Shown in pieces: positions 5,811 through 6,705 of a stretch of 6,705 nucleotides of DNA. The stretch spans positions 1-6,705 of the forward strand of contig SFOJ01000035.1 of the NCBI GenBank assembly GCA_004552445.1, in the 5' to 3' direction. The notes under the pieces are model-generated. The model worked only from the letters and a program-made list of their open reading frames with translations. It made no database searches and was not told the origin of the DNA. The position numbers were made by a program, and so were the translations under genes. Positions within the stretch are counted from its first letter, which is position 1; each line of letters opens with the position of its first letter. Source of the stretch: Mollicutes bacterium (GTDB lineage: Bacteria; Bacillota_I; Bacilli_A; RF39; UBA660).

Positions 5811-6705
5811 ATTTATTAAACCATTCTATATAATCAGAACGTTTATTATTATTTTCGTCTAAATTAAAAACGTAACTTCTTACATTACTATGACACATTT
5901 TACCAAGATTAACAAAATTATTTGGAATATCTAAAGCATTAAATGCACTAGTCATAGCACTAGATGGTGACCAATTTGTCCAGCCACTACATTTTTTTCC
6001 ATTAGCATCATATTGCCCACCTTTTTCTCCATAACCTTTAATGTTTAAAGTTTTTAGGTATGATAAATTATCTGTTAAGACTTTATTTTCCCCTGACACT
6101 CCGGAACTTATTGGAACCATACTATGGAAATATCCTTGATTGTTTACAACTAAATGATATACATACGTTCCACTTGAACTAAATCCAGAAGCACCAATTT
6201 TATTTTTATTTATTTTATATTTACTAACTACTTCATCAGCCGTAGATTTAATATCGTTATATGTTTTTGTATTATAATTACCACTAGGATAAACAACTAT
6301 TATAAATGCTAAATCATTTTCAAGTTTCATATTTTTAAATTCATTTATAGTTGCACTATAATCACCATTACTAGCAGGTAACATAACAATTAATGGCATA
6401 TTTTCTTTAGCATTATTAGGAATAAATAAAGTATATTTAGTAATACTTCCTACACCTGTATATTCATATGAACCAGCACTAATATTCAAATTATTTCCTG
6501 TATTAGAAGTGGTACTTCCTCCGTTAGTATTTTCAATATTATTATTATCTATATTATCTTTTATAGTTTTATATAAATTTTCTAATCTTTCTTCTAAACT
6601 AGCTCTCTCATTTCCATCTTTAATTTTAGTAACAGCATCTTTTGCTGCATAATAATCATTATATGTTTTAGAACTCTCAGCAATACTTACTAAAGTTTCC
6701 GCTTT
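5809..6705 (-). CDS. Probable surface or secreted alpha/beta-hydrolase (esterase-like), 5' end missing
   Basis: The frame is open to the window edge, giving 298 residues without an N-terminus. Residues 1-50 are charged and helical (YYAAKDAVTKIKDGNERASL, then EERLENL). They resemble the small helical repeats with a DG..K..L..RL pattern found beside catalytic domains of Gram-positive surface proteins. A low-complexity Asn/Ser/Thr/Gly linker (51-73) follows. The hydrolase domain (about 78-298) has an oxyanion-type loop MLPASNGD (107-114), a nucleophile elbow GFSSSG (174-179, probable nucleophile Ser176) and a late His272 in MCHSNV. Its acid residue is probably in the GEKGGQYD stretch (225-233). 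The layout is that of esterase-D or polyhydroxybutyrate-depolymerase-like esterases. Only two Cys (239, 271) are present, a possible disulfide that would fit export. The second Gly of the classic G-x-S-x-G is Ser. Substrate unknown. It ends in its own terminator, unlinked to the metal operon. Confidence 0.75.
   Translation of the reverse strand, partial: KAETLVSIAESSKTYNDYYAAKDAVTKIKDGNERASLEERLENLYKTIKDNIDNNNIENTNGGSTTSNTGNNLNISAGSYEYTGVGSITKYTLFIPNNAKENMPLIVMLPASNGDYSATINEFKNMKLENDLAFIIVVYPSGNYNTKTYNDIKSTADEVVSKYKINKNKIGASGFSSSGTYVYHLVVNNQGYFHSMVPISSGVSGENKVLTDNLSYLKTLNIKGYGEKGGQYDANGKKCSGWTNWSPSSAMTSAFNALDIPNNFVNLGKMCHSNVRSYVFNLDENNNKRSDYIEWFNK

Noticed and set aside
5809..6489. Hydrolase as a complete 226-residue protein starting at 6489.
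   Set aside because: The codon at 6489-6487 is TTG with no ribosome site, in the middle of an Asn-rich linker, and the same frame is open upstream to 6705. The gene is truncated by the window edge.

Overview
The window is very AT-rich and gene-dense, and every gene I can support lies on the minus strand, so genes run from high to low coordinates. Tryptophan is encoded by TGG throughout, and the EamA transporter gene ends in TGA, so the genetic code is standard, not the Mycoplasma code. AAAGGAG/GGAGG-type ribosome sites, short stop-overlapping terminator hairpins and a CadC-like regulator point to a low-GC Bacillota. It could be a compact gut-type Bacilli lineage near Erysipelotrichia or RF39, or a Clostridium-like genome; the sequence does not settle which.

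Reading in the direction of transcription: (1) 6705-5809 is the 3' part of a gene for a probable exported or surface alpha/beta-hydrolase. A helical module and an Asn/Ser/Thr/Gly linker precede the hydrolase domain, and the 5' end lies outside the window. It ends in a terminator. (2) 5749-3232 is a metal-resistance operon: a consensus promoter with two TGAA-N6-TTCA operator-like sites, a CadC/SmtB-type ArsR repressor, a free-standing 74-residue HMA metal-binding protein, and a P1B-2 type Zn/Cd/Pb-exporting ATPase that lacks its own N-terminal HMA domain. The last two genes overlap by one base. The natural reading is metal-triggered derepression of efflux. (3) 3226-1543 is a three-gene operon of ASCH-domain protein, EamA/DMT ten-helix permease and a second, different ASCH-domain protein. 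Its promoter is partly inside the terminator of the metal operon. The function is unknown; nucleoside or modified-nucleobase handling is a reasonable guess. (4) 1540-86 is pyruvate kinase as a single-gene unit with its own extended -10 promoter and terminator. (5) 45-1 is the first 15 codons of another gene.

Four transcription units end in intrinsic terminators whose stems include all or part of the UAA stop codon, and all four stems share an AAGTR core. Predicted leaders are very short in several units. The longest intergenic gap is 127 bases (5682-5808), and it is filled by the terminator and the operator-promoter. I see no tRNA, rRNA, CRISPR array, insertion sequence or attachment site.

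Most worth following up: the ASCH-permease-ASCH operon; the dual operator spaced three helical turns apart; the terminator/promoter overlap at 3198-3233; the HMA domain split from its ATPase; and the non-canonical nucleophile elbow of the hydrolase.
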